Positions 26,089-34,976 of a stretch of 64,000 bases of DNA are shown in pieces. Within the stretch, counting starts at the first letter, position 1; every line of letters starts with the position of its first letter. The translations under genes were made by a program, and so were the position numbers. The notes below the pieces were generated by a model that searched no databases, was not told the DNA's origin, and saw only the letters and a list, made by a program, of their open reading frames with translations. This DNA comes from Novosphingobium sp. PP1Y (GTDB lineage: Bacteria > Pseudomonadota > Alphaproteobacteria > Sphingomonadales > Sphingomonadaceae), in NCBI RefSeq assembly GCF_000253255.1, contig NC_015580.1, positions 3,237,001 through 3,301,000 of the forward strand, given 5' to 3'.

Positions 26089-28002
26089 TTATAGATGATG
26101 GTTGTTAAGTCCCAATTCTTCCCGATAAACCGCCGCAATCTTGGCCGGCGTTTCTGGCTCGTCAATTGTCGCGGGGATATCAAAGGGTTCGCGGTTCACG
26201 ATCTTGCGGAGCAGGCTACGCAAGATCTTGCCAGAACGGGTCTTGGGCAATTGCTCAACGACCAGCACCGCCTTCATCGCCGCGATCGCACCAAGCTCGC
26301 TACGCACGGCAAGGACAGCGCGCTCGGCTATGCTCTTGTCTGCCGCATAACCAATCTGCGGGGTGACGAAAGCAATCGGTACCATACCTTTGAGGTTATC
26401 GTCCGCACCGACGACGGCGCATTCAGCGACACCTGGTTGCCGCGACACGATCTCTTCCATCTGTCCGGTCGACAGCCGATGACCGGCTATGTTGATGATG
26501 TCGTCGGTTCGTCCCATGATGTGCATGAAGCCCTCACTGTCGCGAAAGCCTGCATCACCGGTTTCGTAGTACCCAGGGAACGTCTCGAAATTTCGGACAA
26601 ACGTGGCGTTGTTGTTCCACAGCGAACGGAAAGTGCCGGGCGGCAGCGGGGTCTTGATCACAACATTGCCGCTTGCCTTGTCGGGCAGAGCAAATCCTTC
26701 GTCGTCGAGGATGGCGAACTGATATCCTGGCACCGGAAAGCCAGCGCTGCCAGGCTTGCGGCGCAGATCCCCCATCGCGAAGCACGAAACGATGGCCGGC
26801 CAGCCAAGCTCGGTCTGCCACCAATGATCGATCACCGGCAAACCGCTTTCCCGCTCCAGCCAGGCAATCGTTTCCGGGTCGGCGCGTTCGCCGGCCAGAA
26901 ACACGGCACGGCACGCGCCGACGCCGATCTCCTTCAGGTACCGGGCATCGGGATCCTCCTTGCGGATCGCCCGAATCGCGGTCGGCGCGGTGAAGAAACT
27001 CTTGACATTATGGCGCGCTATGGTCCGCCAGAACGTGCCGGGATCGGGTGTGCCGACAGGCTTGCCTTCGAACAGGACGGTCGTGGCCCCAACCAGCAGC
27101 GGGGCATAGACGATGTAGCTATGCCCCACCACCCAACCGACGTCCGAGGCAGCCCAGAACGTGTCCCCTGCCCCGATGCCATAGATGTTGGCCATCGACC
27201 ACGACAGGGCCACGGCATGTCCGCCATTGTCGCGCACCACACCCTTGGGAGTTCCTGTGGTGCCCGAAGTGTAGAGGATGTAGAGCGGATCGCCGGAGGC
27301 GAGAGGAACGCATGGAGGCACCGGCATATCGGCGGTCCTCCGCCGCAGATCGTGCCAGTCAATGTCTCGGACGGGCATCAAGTCCGCGGTTAGCTGTTCG
27401 CGCTGGACCAGGACGACATGCTCGACCGAGTGGGCGGCAAGAACCAGCGCTTCGTCGACCAACGGCTTGTAGGCAATGGTGCGGCTGCCCTCGATTCCGC
27501 ACGAAGCGGTGAGCACCAGTTTGGGGGTGGCATCGTCGATCCGCTTGGCCAGTTCGGGTGGGGCGAACCCGCCGAACACAACGGAATGGATCACACCGAG
27601 CCGCGCGCAAGCCAGCATCGCGAAAACCGTCTCGGGGATCATCGGCATGTAGAGGATTACCCGATCCCCCTTTTCCGCGCCGAGGCTCGCCAGCATCGCC
27701 GCCGTACGTTCGGTTTCGTACAGCAGTTCGCGGTAGGTGTAATGGCGGATGATTCCGGTTACCGGGCTGTCATAGGCAAGCGCCAGCGCATCGCCGCGTC
27801 CGGCCTGGACATGCCGGTCGAGGCAATTGTGGCATGTGTTCAGGATGCCTTCGGGAAACCAGCCCTTTCCTTGATCGTGCGCGCGCGGCGGGTTTGCGAT
27901 CCAGTCGATCGCCTTTGCGGCCTCGAGCCAGAATTGGTCGGGGCGGTCCGCAGCGCACCGCACCGCGCCTCCATAAGCCACGGTCCCGGTCTCATCAATC
28001 AT
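26089..28002 (-). CDS. prpE: propionyl-CoA synthetase (acetyl-CoA synthetase family)
   Basis: An AMP-forming acyl-CoA ligase of 637 residues, activating propionate or another short acid. The ATP loop is YTSGTTGTPKGVV, later core motifs are PVIDHWWQTE, YYETGDAG and MGRTDDIINIAGHR, and the catalytic Lys is in KTRSGKILRS. The WWQTE and DHWWQ context and length point to the PrpE/Acs branch, but PrpE versus Acs is a likelihood, not a certainty. Its ATGA overlaps the stop of the upstream transporter gene, so they form a two-gene operon. It may handle a short acid released by the neighbouring catabolic modules. Confidence 0.82.
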   Translation of the reverse strand: MIDETGTVAYGGAVRCAADRPDQFWLEAAKAIDWIANPPRAHDQGKGWFPEGILNTCHNCLDRHVQAGRGDALALAYDSPVTGIIRHYTYRELLYETERTAAMLASLGAEKGDRVILYMPMIPETVFAMLACARLGVIHSVVFGGFAPPELAKRIDDATPKLVLTASCGIEGSRTIAYKPLVDEALVLAAHSVEHVVLVQREQLTADLMPVRDIDWHDLRRRTADMPVPPCVPLASGDPLYILYTSGTTGTPKGVVRDNGGHAVALSWSMANIYGIGAGDTFWAASDVGWVVGHSYIVYAPLLVGATTVLFEGKPVGTPDPGTFWRTIARHNVKSFFTAPTAIRAIRKEDPDARYLKEIGVGACRAVFLAGERADPETIAWLERESGLPVIDHWWQTELGWPAIVSCFAMGDLRRKPGSAGFPVPGYQFAILDDEGFALPDKASGNVVIKTPLPPGTFRSLWNNNATFVRNFETFPGYYETGDAGFRDSEGFMHIMGRTDDIINIAGHRLSTGQMEEIVSRQPGVAECAVVGADDNLKGMVPIAFVTPQIGYAADKSIAERAVLAVRSELGAIAAMKAVLVVEQLPKTRSGKILRSLLRKIVNREPFDIPATIDEPETPAKIAAVYREELGLNNHHL

Positions 28003-28958
28003 GATACCCGCTCTCCCCTGTTTTCTATCTGCCCCGCTGCTGCTCTGCGCGAAACGAATATCGCGGCCACCACAACGGCCGCTCCGACCATGTGATAGGT
28101 TTCGAGTCTCTCCCCCAGCAGCAGCACCGCCAGAAAAACACCAAACACTGTAGGCAGGTTCATGTAGACGCCGGCTCTTACTGAACCGATCAGGACTACC
28201 GCGCGGTTGAAGAACGCATAGGCAATCAGCGAGGGAAAGATGCCGACATAGAGCACTGCGCCAATCACTTCAATTTGTGGCGTGGCGACCCCGCTATCGG
28301 CCAGGCTGACCAGGTAAGGTACAGCCAGCGTTCCCATGCCGACCGCGAACAGCACCGCGAGCAGAGTGATGTGGTGTATGGCGGGCACCTTGCGCAAGAA
28401 CGTCGCATAGGCCGAGTAAAGGAAGACCCCGGTCAGGGCGAGCAAGTCGCCATGGTTGAGCCCGCCAAGATGCAACGCGAAAGGCTGCCCTCTGGTCACG
28501 ATCCAGACGACTCCGGCAAAGGACAGCGTCGCACTGGCAACCAATAGAGGCCTGATCCGCTCCCCAAAGAGGATGCTGGGCATGACCAGAGTCATGACCG
28601 GCATGGTCGATTGCAGCAGAAGGCTGTTGGTGGCTGTGGTGAGTTGCAGGCTCCAGTAAACGATGAAGGCGAACACCCCCACGCCGAACACGCCCAACAC
28701 CGCGAGCAGGCGCCAGGACTCGCGCAGGACCCGACGATCGGCCACGATGTGCCGCCAGGCAAATGGCAGAACGAACAGCAACGCAACCACCCAACGCCAA
28801 AAGGCCAGCGACAGGGGAGAAAGCAAGTCGCGCGCCGCCCGGCCGACGATGGGGTTCAAGGCCCAGAACAGCGAAGCGAGCGAAAGCAGCAAGAATGGTG
28901 AATTCCACAGGTAACGAGGGGCACGCCGCCAGCCTGGAGGACAGTTGGCAGCACCCAT
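27999..28958 (-). CDS. DMT-superfamily transporter (EamA type)
   Basis: An inner-membrane protein of 319 residues with about ten hydrophobic helices in two EamA repeats; the first starts LLLSLASLFWALNPIVGR and the second contains LLALTGVFLYSAYATFL. Substrates of such proteins range from amino acids to metabolites and cannot be predicted. The precise start is uncertain because the first 18 residues (MGAANCPPGWRRAPRYL) are atypical. It is coupled to prpE by a 4-base overlap and divergent from a Rieske dioxygenase, with a shared promoter region carrying two copies of a repeated operator-like motif. Confidence 0.82.
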   Translation of the reverse strand: MGAANCPPGWRRAPRYLWNSPFLLLSLASLFWALNPIVGRAARDLLSPLSLAFWRWVVALLFVLPFAWRHIVADRRVLRESWRLLAVLGVFGVGVFAFIVYWSLQLTTATNSLLLQSTMPVMTLVMPSILFGERIRPLLVASATLSFAGVVWIVTRGQPFALHLGGLNHGDLLALTGVFLYSAYATFLRKVPAIHHITLLAVLFAVGMGTLAVPYLVSLADSGVATPQIEVIGAVLYVGIFPSLIAYAFFNRAVVLIGSVRAGVYMNLPTVFGVFLAVLLLGERLETYHMVGAAVVVAAIFVSRRAAAGQIENRGERVS

Positions 28959-29008
28959 CAGAACGAGCGGTCCGGCTGTCTCAATCCCACTTGCGTAGTA
29001 TCGGCTTT

Positions 29009-29041
29009 TTGCATATCGTGCATCGCATTGCCCTTAGTGCA
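29009..29041. promoter_or_regulatory. tandem operator-like motif TTGC-N5-GTGCA in divergent promoter
   Basis: Two copies of TTGC-N5-GTGCA lie 19 bases apart (TTGCATATCGTGCA at 29009 and TTGCCCTTAGTGCA at 29028) between the divergent eamA and dioxygenase genes. The first matches 13 of 17 positions of the palindrome at 43513. Regulator unknown. Confidence 0.5.
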
Positions 29042-29087
29042 CGAATCTGCCGAAGACAATCGCAGGTCGTGAAAACCGGAGAGAGCC

Positions 29088-30452
29088 ATGAGCGGCGACA
29101 CCACACTCGTAGACACGGTCAATTCCAGCCAGTCCCGCCAGGTTTTCTGGGACAAGGATGTCTACGATCTTGAAATTGAGCGGATTTTTTCCCGTGCATG
29201 GCTGATGCTCGGCCACAAATCGCTTGTGCCCAAACCGGGCGACTTCATCACGACCTACATGGCCGAAGACAAGGTCATCCTCTCGCATCAAAGCGACGGG
29301 ACGTTCCGCGCCTTCATCAACTCTTGCAGCCATCGCGGCAACCAGATCTGTCACGCCGACAGCGGAAATGCCAAGGCGTTCGTCTGCAACTATCATGGCT
29401 GGGTGTTCGGACAGGATGGATCGCTTGTCGATGTCCCGCTCGAGTCGCGTTGCTACCACAACAGCCTCGACAAGGATGCGTTGGCGGCAAAATCCGTTCG
29501 GGTCGAAACATATAAGGGTTTCATTTTCGGTTGCCACGATCCCGAAGCGCCCAGCCTTGAGGACTATCTGGGTGAGTTCCGCTTCTATCTCGATACCATC
29601 TGGGAGGGCGCCGGCGGCGGACTGGAATTGCTTGGCCCGCCGATGAAGAGCCTGCTCCAGTGCAACTGGAAGGTACCGACCGAGAACTTCATCGGCGACG
29701 GTTATCACGTCGGCTGGACACATGCCGCCGCGCTCGGCCAGATCGGCGGCGAGCTGGCAGGCCTTTCGGGCAATCGCGCGGACATTCCCTTCGACGATCT
29801 TGGGCTGCAGTTCACGACCCGTCATGGCCACGGCTTCGGGGTGATCGACAACGCAGCGGCCGCAATCCACGTCAAGCGCGAGGGCTGGACCAAATATCTC
29901 GAGGATACGCGCGGCGAAGTGCGCCGCAAGTTCGGCCCGGAGCGCGAACGGCTCTATATGGGGCATTGGAACTGCTCGATCTTCCCCAACTGCTCGTTCC
30001 TCTACGGGACCAACACCTTCAAGATTTGGCATCCGCGCGGACCGCATGAAATCGAGGTATGGACCTATACCATGGTGCCGCGTGATGCCGATCCAGCTAC
30101 CAAGAGCATGATCCAGCGCGAAGCGATCCGCACCTTCGGCACCGCCGGAACGCTGGAAAGCGATGACGGCGAAAACATGTCTTCGGCAACCTACATGAAC
30201 CGTGGCGTGATCACGCGCGATGGCAGAATGAACTCCACGATGGGGGCCGGCTACGAAGGACCGCATCCGGTCTATCCCGGTATCGTCGGAATCAGCTTCA
30301 TCGGCGAAACCTCCTACCGGGGCTTCTACCGGTTCTGGAAGGAAATGATCGATGCCCCGGATTGGGCGAGCGTGAAAGCAAACGACGACACTTGGGATTC
30401 GGTCTTCCCGAACCGCAATTTCTGGACTGAAAAGCTCGACGCCGCCGAGTGA
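29088..30452 (+). CDS. Rieske ring-hydroxylating dioxygenase, alpha subunit
   Basis: The catalytic large subunit (454 residues) of an aromatic dihydroxylating oxygenase. The Rieske [2Fe-2S] ligands are Cys80, His82, Cys100 and His103 in CSHRG and CNYHGW. The mononuclear iron His ligands are in GDGYHVGWTHAAAL. The C-terminal part follows the biphenyl/naphthalene-type alpha pattern seen in sphingomonads; the substrate cannot be assigned. The ATG follows GGAGAG. It is the first gene of a plus-strand run reaching about 40.2 kb and needs an external ferredoxin and reductase. Confidence 0.92.
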   Translation: MSGDTTLVDTVNSSQSRQVFWDKDVYDLEIERIFSRAWLMLGHKSLVPKPGDFITTYMAEDKVILSHQSDGTFRAFINSCSHRGNQICHADSGNAKAFVCNYHGWVFGQDGSLVDVPLESRCYHNSLDKDALAAKSVRVETYKGFIFGCHDPEAPSLEDYLGEFRFYLDTIWEGAGGGLELLGPPMKSLLQCNWKVPTENFIGDGYHVGWTHAAALGQIGGELAGLSGNRADIPFDDLGLQFTTRHGHGFGVIDNAAAAIHVKREGWTKYLEDTRGEVRRKFGPERERLYMGHWNCSIFPNCSFLYGTNTFKIWHPRGPHEIEVWTYTMVPRDADPATKSMIQREAIRTFGTAGTLESDDGENMSSATYMNRGVITRDGRMNSTMGAGYEGPHPVYPGIVGISFIGETSYRGFYRFWKEMIDAPDWASVKANDDTWDSVFPNRNFWTEKLDAAE

Positions 30453-30493
30453 CCGCAAACGCCGATGAAAATATCGAGAATTACGGAGAGAAC

Positions 30494-31018
30494 ATGTCGT
30501 CCGAACAAGTACTGGTGACGCCGGATGTGCACTATGCCGTCGAGGCGCATTATCGCGCCGAGGTCAGACTTTTGCAGACCGGGCAGTACCGGGAATGGCT
30601 GCACGGAATGGTCGCCGAAGACATCCATTACTGGATGCCGATCTACGAACAGCGCTTCGCAAGGGACCGGCGCCCGGACCCGACGCCGGACGATGCGGCA
30701 ATTTACAACGACGATTTCGGAGAGCTCAAGCAGCGCGTCGAACGGCTTTATTCAGGCCAGGTCTGGATGGAGGATCCGCCATCCAAGATCCGGTACTTCG
30801 TTTCGAATGTCGAAGCTTTCGAAGCCGGCAACGGTGAACTGGACGTCCTGTCGAACATCCTTGTCTACCGCAACCGCCGCCAGACCGAGGTCACGGTCCA
30901 TACGTTGGGGCGCGAGGACAAGCTGCGCCGGGACGGCAATGGTTTCAAGGTCTTCCGGCGCAAACTGATCCTCGATGCGAGAGTCACGCAAGACAAGAAT
31001 CTCTATTTCTTTTGCTGA
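30494..31018 (+). CDS. Rieske ring-hydroxylating dioxygenase, beta subunit
   Basis: The small structural subunit (174 residues) with the cystatin-like fold: HYWMPIYEQRFARDRRP, then IRYFVSNVEAFEA, and the usual C-terminus LDARVTQDKNLYFFC. The start is taken at ATG (MSSEQVLVTPDV) after GGAGAG. An in-frame GTG at 30449, whose GTGA overlaps the alpha stop, is an alternative that would add 15 residues. It pairs with the alpha subunit immediately upstream. Confidence 0.9.
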   Translation: MSSEQVLVTPDVHYAVEAHYRAEVRLLQTGQYREWLHGMVAEDIHYWMPIYEQRFARDRRPDPTPDDAAIYNDDFGELKQRVERLYSGQVWMEDPPSKIRYFVSNVEAFEAGNGELDVLSNILVYRNRRQTEVTVHTLGREDKLRRDGNGFKVFRRKLILDARVTQDKNLYFFC

Positions 31019-31054
31019 TAACGCGCGATTTGGCGCAAAACCGGGAGAAAATGC

Positions 31055-32152
31055 ATGGAAGCCTACGCCGCGATCATCGAACGCCAAGGCGGGGACTTCG
31101 TCCTCGATAACGTATCGATCGAAGACCCCCGCGATGGTGAGGTGCTGGTAAAGGTTGCCGCGGCGGGCATGTGCCATACCGACCTGACTGTCCGCGACCA
31201 GTACTATCCGACCCCGCTGCCGGCCGTGCTCGGCCACGAGGGCGCGGGCGTCATCGAAAAGGTCGGACGCGGGGTTTCCACAGTCAAGCCAGGTGACAAG
31301 GTGGTCCTGTCGTTCAGCTACTGCGGCACCTGCCCGTCATGCCTCAAGGGGCATCAGGCCTATTGCCCCAGCCTATTTCCGCTCAATTTCATGGGCCGCA
31401 GGCTCGACGGATCGACCCCGATCACGCGCAACGGCGAGGACGTGAACGCCTGCTTCTTCGGCCAGTCCTCGTTCGCGACCTATTCGATTGCGAGCGAGAA
31501 CAATTGCGTCAAGGTTGCCGACGACGCGCAGATCGAATTGCTCGGCCCGCTGGGCTGCGGCATTCAGACCGGCGCGGGAGCAATCCTCAATTCGCTGCAA
31601 CCGGCTCCGGGTTCGTCGATCGCAATCTTCGGCGTAGGCTCGGTCGGTCTCAGCGCGCTGATGGCCGCCAAGTCGTCGGGCTGTCTCAAGATCATCGCGG
31701 TCGATCGCAATCCGGCTCGGCTCGAAGTCGCCCGCGAACTCGGCGCAACGGATGTCATCGACGCTTCGACCACCAATGCCCAGGAAGCGATTGTTGCGAT
31801 GACCGGCGGCGGCACCGACTATGCGATGGATACGACCGCGATCCCGCAAGTGCTGCGTTCGGCGGTCGAAAGCACCCACAACATGGGGGAAACCGCAGTC
31901 GTGGGCGGCGCCAAAATGGGCACCGAATTTTCGCTTGATATGAACAACATCCTGTTCGGCCGCAAGCTGCGCGGGGTAGTGGAAGGCTCCAGCACGCCGC
32001 AGGTGTTCATTCCGCAGCTGATCGCGATGCAGAAGGCCGGCCTGTTCCCATTCGAGAAGCTCTGCTCGTTCTACGATTTCGATCAGATCAACCAGGCTGT
32101 CGAAGACACCGAAAAAACCGGCAGCGCGATCAAGGCCATCCTCCGGATGTAA
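31055..32152 (+). CDS. zinc-dependent alcohol dehydrogenase (benzyl/aryl-alcohol type, XylB-like)
   Basis: A 365-residue medium-chain dehydrogenase. Catalytic zinc ligands are Cys40 (AGMCHTDL) and His61-Glu62 (GHEGAG); structural zinc ligands are Cys90, Cys93, Cys96 and Cys104 in CGTCPSCLKGHQAYC. The NAD-binding loop is GVGSVGL. Both length and sequence fit the group containing benzyl-alcohol dehydrogenase XylB, so oxidation of an aromatic alcohol is likely. It could act on the XylMA product made from genes at 57-59 kb. It follows the dioxygenase beta gene by 36 bases. Confidence 0.87.
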   Translation: MEAYAAIIERQGGDFVLDNVSIEDPRDGEVLVKVAAAGMCHTDLTVRDQYYPTPLPAVLGHEGAGVIEKVGRGVSTVKPGDKVVLSFSYCGTCPSCLKGHQAYCPSLFPLNFMGRRLDGSTPITRNGEDVNACFFGQSSFATYSIASENNCVKVADDAQIELLGPLGCGIQTGAGAILNSLQPAPGSSIAIFGVGSVGLSALMAAKSSGCLKIIAVDRNPARLEVARELGATDVIDASTTNAQEAIVAMTGGGTDYAMDTTAIPQVLRSAVESTHNMGETAVVGGAKMGTEFSLDMNNILFGRKLRGVVEGSSTPQVFIPQLIAMQKAGLFPFEKLCSFYDFDQINQAVEDTEKTGSAIKAILRM

Positions 32153-32258
32153 GGACCGTGTTCGCCAGCCGCCTTGCCGCCCGTGTGGCGGCAAGGCGCG
32201 GCATGCCCGGGGACATGTTTGGCAAGAGCGGCACATTCCGCGGGGAAACTAGCAGCAA

Positions 32259-34925
32259 ATGAAAACCGTCTACACGTTCGGCCCCGGCATTGCCCATGAT
32301 GACTCGCGCGCCCGCGACAAGGCGGTAGTGGGCGGCAAAGGCGCCAATCTCGGCGAGATGGCGCGGATCGGGTTGCCTGTCCCACCCGGCTTCACCATCA
32401 CAACCGAAGAATGCCTTCATTTCCTGCGCGATCGCCACAGCCAGTCCGCGCGCCTCGATGGCGAAGTCAGGTCGGCGCTGACCCATATCGAGCGCACGGT
32501 GGGCAAGAGGTTCGGCGATCGGCACGATCCCTTGCTGGTATCGGTTCGTTCCGGCGCCCGGGTCTCGATGCCGGGCATGATGGACACGATCCTCAACCTG
32601 GGCCTCAACGACCAAACGGTGCGTGGCTTGGCTGCTTCGTCTGGCGACGAGCGGTTTGCCTGGGACAGCTATCGCCGCTTCGTCCAGATGTACGCAAGCG
32701 TTGTGCTCGGGATCGATCACGCGCGGTTCGAGGACGCGCTGGAAAAGGCCAAGGAAGATCGCGGCGTCTCGCAGGACGTGGACCTGAGCGCCACCGATCT
32801 TCGTGACTTGATCGGCGAGTTCTTCGGCATCGTCGAGGCCGAACGCGGCGCTCCCTTTCCGCAGGACGTCGACGAGCAGCTTGCTTCCGCAATCGCTGCT
32901 GTATTCGAATCCTGGGAATCCGATCGCGCCAAGGTCTATCGCCGCCTCAACGGCATCCCTGGCGAATGGGGAACGGCGGTCAACGTCCAGGCGATGGTAT
33001 TCGGCAATCTCGGCGAAACCAGCGCGACGGGCGTCGCCTTCACCCGCAATCCGGCAACCGGGGACAAGGCCTATTACGGAGAATGGCTGGTCAACGCCCA
33101 GGGCGAGGATGTGGTCGCCGGGATCCGGACGCCGCAATATCTGACGCTCGCAGCCCGCACGGCCGCCGGTGCCAAGCTGCCGTCGATGGAAGAGGCGCTG
33201 CCCGCGGTCTTCACGGAGCTCGCCCGCCTGTTCGAGCTGCTCGAGCTGCACTATCAGGACATGCAGGACATCGAATTCACGGTCGAGCGCGGCAAGCTCT
33301 ATATCCTGCAGACCCGCTCCGGAAAGCGCACGGCCAAAGCCGCGCTGAAGATCGCCGTCGATATGGTCGAGGAAGGCCTGATCGCCGAGGAAGCGGCGAT
33401 CAGGCGGATCGATCCGGCCTCGCTCGATCAGCTTCTGCATCCCACGCTCGATCCCGACGCGCCACGGACCCTGCTGGGATCGGGGCTTCCGGCTTCGCCG
33501 GGGGCTGCATCGGGCGCGGTCGTGTTCGACGCCGATACGGCTGCGGTGCGCGCCGAACTGGGGGAAAACGTCATCCTGGTCCGGCAGGAAACTTCGCCGG
33601 ACGACATCCATGGCATGCATGTCGCTCGCGGAATTCTGACTGCCAAGGGCGGCATGACCAGCCATGCGGCGGTCGTCGCGCGGGGCATGGGGCGCCCTTG
33701 CGTCTCGGGGGCGTCCAGCCTGTCGATCGATTACCAGGCGCGATCAGCGGAGATTGGTGGCGTGCACATCGCCGAAGGTGACCTGATCACTATCGATGGC
33801 AGCACCGGCGAGATTTTCCAGGGCGCCCTGCCAACCGTGATGCCTGAGCTTGACCGCGAATTTGCGACGGTGATGGCCTGGGCCGATCGGCATCGCCGCA
33901 TGAATGTGCGCACCAATGCCGAAACCCCGGTCGATTGCGAAGTCGCCCGCCAGTTCGGAGCGGAAGGCATCGGTCTGTGCCGCACCGAACACATGTTTTT
34001 CGACGGCGAACGCATCAACTTCATGCGCCAGATGATCCTGGCCGCGAATGTGGCTGAGCGGCTCGTCGCGCTCGATCGGTTGTTGCCCGAACAGCGTAGC
34101 GATTTCGCCCGGATTTTCGAGATCATGCAGGGGCTTCCCGTCACGGTGCGGCTGCTCGATCCCCCACTCCATGAGTTTCTTCCCCATTCCGAATCGGAAT
34201 TCACCGAGCTGTCCGCCGCCGTCGGCATCGGCGTGGATCAGCTCAGACGCCGGGCCGAGGAATTAGCCGAGTCCAATCCGATGCTCGGCCACCGCGGCTG
34301 CCGCCTGGGCGTGGTCTATCCGGAAATCTACGAGATGCAGGCCCGCGCAATCTTCGAAGCGGCCTGCGCGGTGAGCCGGGAGACCGGCCAACCGGTCGTG
34401 CCGGAAATCATGATCCCCCTTGTCGGCACGGCCCGCGAACTCGACATGCTCAAGCAGACTGTGATCCGGGTGTCGGAAGCGGTCTTCGCGGAGCAGGCAT
34501 TGACGGTTGAATTCACCGTCGGGACCATGATCGAATTGCCCCGCGCCGCGCTGGTGGCGGACGAAATCGCTAAGGTTGGCGAGTTTTTCTCGTTCGGCAC
34601 CAACGATCTTACCCAGACCACGCTGGGCATCAGCCGGGACGATGCCGGACGGTTTCTTGGCAGCTACATAGACAAGGGCATCTATGCCAAGGATCCGTTC
34701 GTCAGCATCGATGTCGACGGGGTCGGCAAGCTGATTGAGATGGCCGCCCGGCTGGGCCGTGAGACGCGCGCCGACATCAAGCTGGGGATCTGCGGTGAAC
34801 ACGGTGGCGATCCGGCCTCGATCGCTTTCTGCGACCGGGTCGGCCTCGATTATGTCAGCGCCTCTCCGTTCCGCGTTCCGATCGCGCGCCTTGCCGCTGC
34901 CCAATCGGCGCTGGCCGCAACCTAG
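32259..34925 (+). CDS. ppdK: pyruvate, phosphate dikinase
   Basis: Interconverts pyruvate + ATP + phosphate with PEP + AMP + pyrophosphate. At 888 residues it is a complete three-domain enzyme. The N-terminal ATP-grasp domain has VGGKGANLGEM and SVRSGARVSMPGMMDTILNL (20 residues). The swivelling domain has phospho-His469 in GGMTSHAAVV. The C-terminal PEP/pyruvate TIM barrel has the catalytic Cys in LGICGEHGGD. Placement inside an aromatic-degradation run is unusual; a sensible role is turning pyruvate released by aldolases into PEP for gluconeogenesis. A 106-base gap precedes it. Confidence 0.93.
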   Translation: MKTVYTFGPGIAHDDSRARDKAVVGGKGANLGEMARIGLPVPPGFTITTEECLHFLRDRHSQSARLDGEVRSALTHIERTVGKRFGDRHDPLLVSVRSGARVSMPGMMDTILNLGLNDQTVRGLAASSGDERFAWDSYRRFVQMYASVVLGIDHARFEDALEKAKEDRGVSQDVDLSATDLRDLIGEFFGIVEAERGAPFPQDVDEQLASAIAAVFESWESDRAKVYRRLNGIPGEWGTAVNVQAMVFGNLGETSATGVAFTRNPATGDKAYYGEWLVNAQGEDVVAGIRTPQYLTLAARTAAGAKLPSMEEALPAVFTELARLFELLELHYQDMQDIEFTVERGKLYILQTRSGKRTAKAALKIAVDMVEEGLIAEEAAIRRIDPASLDQLLHPTLDPDAPRTLLGSGLPASPGAASGAVVFDADTAAVRAELGENVILVRQETSPDDIHGMHVARGILTAKGGMTSHAAVVARGMGRPCVSGASSLSIDYQARSAEIGGVHIAEGDLITIDGSTGEIFQGALPTVMPELDREFATVMAWADRHRRMNVRTNAETPVDCEVARQFGAEGIGLCRTEHMFFDGERINFMRQMILAANVAERLVALDRLLPEQRSDFARIFEIMQGLPVTVRLLDPPLHEFLPHSESEFTELSAAVGIGVDQLRRRAEELAESNPMLGHRGCRLGVVYPEIYEMQARAIFEAACAVSRETGQPVVPEIMIPLVGTARELDMLKQTVIRVSEAVFAEQALTVEFTVGTMIELPRAALVADEIAKVGEFFSFGTNDLTQTTLGISRDDAGRFLGSYIDKGIYAKDPFVSIDVDGVGKLIEMAARLGRETRADIKLGICGEHGGDPASIAFCDRVGLDYVSASPFRVPIARLAAAQSALAAT

Positions 34926-34976
34926 CTCGGCACATTGCCAACAAGTCAACCAGACAAAGGGTGAAGGAATACTAAC

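Noticed and set aside
32130..33665. Minus-strand open frame of over 500 codons opposite ppdK
   Set aside because: Shadow of PPDK; no domain signature.
32259..34925. Phenylphosphate-synthase-like reading of the PPDK gene
   Set aside because: The protein is a single full-length three-domain PPDK, not the split PpsA/PpsB arrangement, and no phenylphosphate carboxylase genes are near.
34925..34976. Possible operator copy GGCACATTGCC before the DHDPS-family gene
   Set aside because: Needs a gap to align with the palindrome; too weak.
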